Assembly: GCF_003850345.1 (NCBI RefSeq)
Contig: NZ_CP027707.1
Location: forward strand, 5,270,001 to 5,334,000
DNA length: 64,000 nt
Source: Pseudomonas chlororaphis subsp. piscium
GTDB taxonomy: Bacteria > Pseudomonadota > Gammaproteobacteria > Pseudomonadales > Pseudomonadaceae
Direction: 5' to 3'
Part shown: piece by piece, positions 59,895 through 64,000 of the stretch
How the letters are laid out: every line of letters begins with the position of its first letter
Position numbering within the stretch: the first letter of the stretch is position 1
Notes under the pieces: model-generated
The model's input: only the letters and a program-made list of their open reading frames with translations
The model's database searches: none
Told to the model about the DNA's origin: nothing
Translations under genes and position numbers: made by a program

Positions 59895-59922
59895 AACAAA
59901 CATAGAGAACGTGGAGACACCC

Positions 59923-62814
<2,892 letters not shown>

Positions 62815-62848
62815 GCTGAGCCGATAGGCGCCTCCCGGCGCTTATCCG

Positions 62849-62888
62849 AACCCCCGACAGGCCCCTGGCCTGCCGGGGGTTTTCTTTT
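62849..62888 (+). terminator. Terminator of nrdA
   Basis: CCCCCGACAGGCC / GGCCTGCCGGGGG stem followed by TTTTCTTTT, 35 bp after the nrdA stop. Confidence 0.9.
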
Positions 62889-63080
62889 GCCTGGGAAAAA
62901 TCCACAGCACCACCAAAGCAACAGGACGGCACTCGAGGACGAAACCCTCCCACAACCTGTTGCAGGCGACTTGCCAGAAGTTCCCATCGTCAGTTTCACG
63001 GGAATGGACCAGCCGAACAGCCCTGCGGACCAGGCAGCCGCGGCAGGACCGATACGCCTCCTCCGCATGCCATATCCCTC

Positions 63081-63108
63081 ATCGCGAGCAAGCTTCGCTC
63101 CTACAGAA
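63081..63108. repeat. Single REP element (family A)
   Basis: ATCGCGAGCAAGCTTCGCTC then CTACAGAA: one arm of the family-A REPIN seen at 45099, with a few changed bases. Confidence 0.8.
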
Positions 63109-63139
63109 GCGGGCCGTGGTCGATGAACCGTGCAGGCAC

Positions 63140-63170
63140 AAAAAAGCCCCTGCGGTGAGGGGCTTTTTTT
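63140..63170. terminator. Terminator between nrdA and flgE (serves flgE)
   Basis: AAAAAGCCCCT-GCGGTG-AGGGGCTTTTTT, symmetrical, 22 bp beyond the flgE stop. Confidence 0.88.
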
Positions 63171-63191
63171 AGCGCTGTCAGCCAGCCATTA

Positions 63192-64000
63192 TCAGGTCAT
63201 CTGAATAATGGTCTGCATGATGGTGCTCTGGGTGGAGATGGTCTTGGCGTTCGCCTGGTAGTTGCTCTGGGCCTTGATCAGGTCCACCAGCTCGTTGGTC
63301 AGGTTGACGTTCGACTCTTCCAGGGAGTTGGACACGATCGAACCCAGGGTGCCGGTTTCAGGAGCATCGTAGCCCGGTACGCCCGAAGCGTAGGTTTCTC
63401 TCCAACTGGTGCCGCCTACCGGCTGCAAGCCTTGTTCGTTGGTGAAGCTGGCCAGGGAAATCTGGCCGATGGCCTTGTTCTGGCTGTTGCTGAAGTTGGC
63501 GAACAGAGTACCGGTGCCGTCGATGGTCAGGTTGGTGATCTGGCCAGTGGCGTAACCGTCCTGCACCGGCAGCGAACGCGCGGTATCGGCGTTGAACTGA
63601 GTGGTACTGGTCATGGAGATGGTCACGCCGCTGGCATTGGCGCTGGCACCGTTGGCCTTCCACGTACCGTTGGTCACAGTGCCAGGTACCCAGCCCGCCA
63701 GGGTCAGGTTATTGCCCGGATTAGGCGTAGTGGCAGGCGGAGTGATGACCGAAACCAGTTTGCCGGCGGAGTCAAAACTCATGGTCGATGCGACTGGAGC
63801 CGTAGCGCCGGTGGTGGTCGGAGCGGAGCCATCGAGGTTACGACCATCGACCAGGGTGTAGGTCTTCCAGGTGTTGGCACCGGTTTTCACCATGTACTGG
63901 TCCAGCTTGTGCTCGTTGCCCTGGCTGTCATAGATCGGTGTGCTGAACTGCTTGGTGTAGGTTTCCACCTTGGTCGGATCGAAAGCAAAACCTGTCACGC
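63192..64000 (-). CDS. flgE: Flagellar hook protein FlgE, 3' part (5' end outside window)
   Basis: C-terminal 269 or so residues of the hook protein; the gene runs off the right edge. Evidence: the D1/D2-like region (TKQFSTPIYDSQGNEHKLDQYMV in parts; YTLVDGRNLDG), Thr/Ala-rich variable segment, QISLASFTNEQGLQPVGGTSW and the conserved flagellar rod/hook C-terminus SLEESNVNLTNELVDLIKAQ then YQANAKTISTQSTIMQTI. It should belong to a flgBCDE-type operon lying to the right; flgF is not on its left side. Confidence 0.95.
   Translation of the reverse strand, partial: VTGFAFDPTKVETYTKQFSTPIYDSQGNEHKLDQYMVKTGANTWKTYTLVDGRNLDGSAPTTTGATAPVASTMSFDSAGKLVSVITPPATTPNPGNNLTLAGWVPGTVTNGTWKANGASANASGVTISMTSTTQFNADTARSLPVQDGYATGQITNLTIDGTGTLFANFSNSQNKAIGQISLASFTNEQGLQPVGGTSWRETYASGVPGYDAPETGTLGSIVSNSLEESNVNLTNELVDLIKAQSNYQANAKTISTQSTIMQTIIQMT

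Larger units (their letters stand above)
59193..59922. other. Divergent regulatory region, rstA-like gene / nrdA
   Basis: 730 bp without a gene. Toward nrdA it holds a DnaA box, two NrdR boxes, a -35/-10 pair, an inverted repeat GAGCCA-C-TGGCTC near 59753 and a hairpin just before the start codon, giving a predicted leader of nearly 400 nt. Nothing specific is recognised on the rstA-like side. Confidence 0.7.
62815..63191. other. Convergent intergenic region, nrdA / flgE
   Basis: 377 bp without a supported gene: nrdA terminator (62849-62888), a single REP-A element (63081-63108) and the flgE terminator (63140-63170). nrdB is not encoded here. Confidence 0.7.

Overview
This 64 kb window looks like a stretch of Pseudomonas chromosome, most likely from the P. 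fluorescens group (fluorescens, protegens or chlororaphis relatives). The evidence is the high GC content, the Pseudomonas-type gacS, phoPQ-oprH, pcpS, two-ATP-cone nrdA and cobalamin operon, and the presence of two short REP repeat families. Several blocks keep the order I recall from P. aeruginosa (cobO to fadL; hda to ldhA; dctA to nrdA), joined differently here. It is almost entirely core genome: I see no prophage, insertion sequence, CRISPR array, integron, tRNA or rRNA.

Layout. 1-1909: 3' part of a large hybrid histidine kinase. 1925-5703: rmuC, a small Sel1-like gene, a 0.9 kb gene-poor gap and two Pseudomonas hypotheticals. 5849-9602: FadL-type porin, secreted glutathione-peroxidase-like protein, and a MarR regulator with an MFS exporter and a 40-residue membrane ORF coupled to it. 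9685-18544: a ten-gene, tightly overlapping cobalamin operon (cobO-cobB-bluB-cbiB-cobD-cobQ-cobU-cobT-cobC-cobS, read right to left) headed by a cobalamin riboswitch. 19032-26311: an unknown protein, a PQQ-type lipoprotein dehydrogenase, an O-methyltransferase, two NlpC/P60 lipoproteins, hda, an AI-2E-type permease and a DUF2066 protein. 26697-29657: purM-purN, a DUF3108 protein and a 62-residue ORF. 29752-38048: DUF2058, mazG, relA, rlmD, cysM and a PirRS/PfeRS-like two-component system. 38271-48291: gacS, ldhA, small conserved genes, a TlpA-like lipoprotein, arsC-like, wrbA, a DNA glycosylase, ttcA, Yip1 and sprT. 48307-59192: a racemase-like CoA-transferase, dctA with an AraC regulator, oprH-phoP-phoQ, a dienelactone hydrolase, pcpS and an RstBA-like two-component pair. 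59923-64000: nrdA and the 3' part of flgE.

The most informative features are regulatory: four PhoP half-sites at exact 11-bp spacing before oprH; two NrdR boxes 31 bp apart plus a perfect DnaA box on the nrdA promoter; a matching operator before both marR and its exporter gene; and a sigma-54 promoter before dctA with strong palindromes about 110-150 bp upstream of its expected start. No new defence or mobile system was found. The best leads are small: the 40-aa coupled ORF, the 62-aa ORF, the unknown protein at 19032 with a possible nuclease-like motif, the dctA/araC palindromes and the start-less open frame in the 3792-4721 gap.
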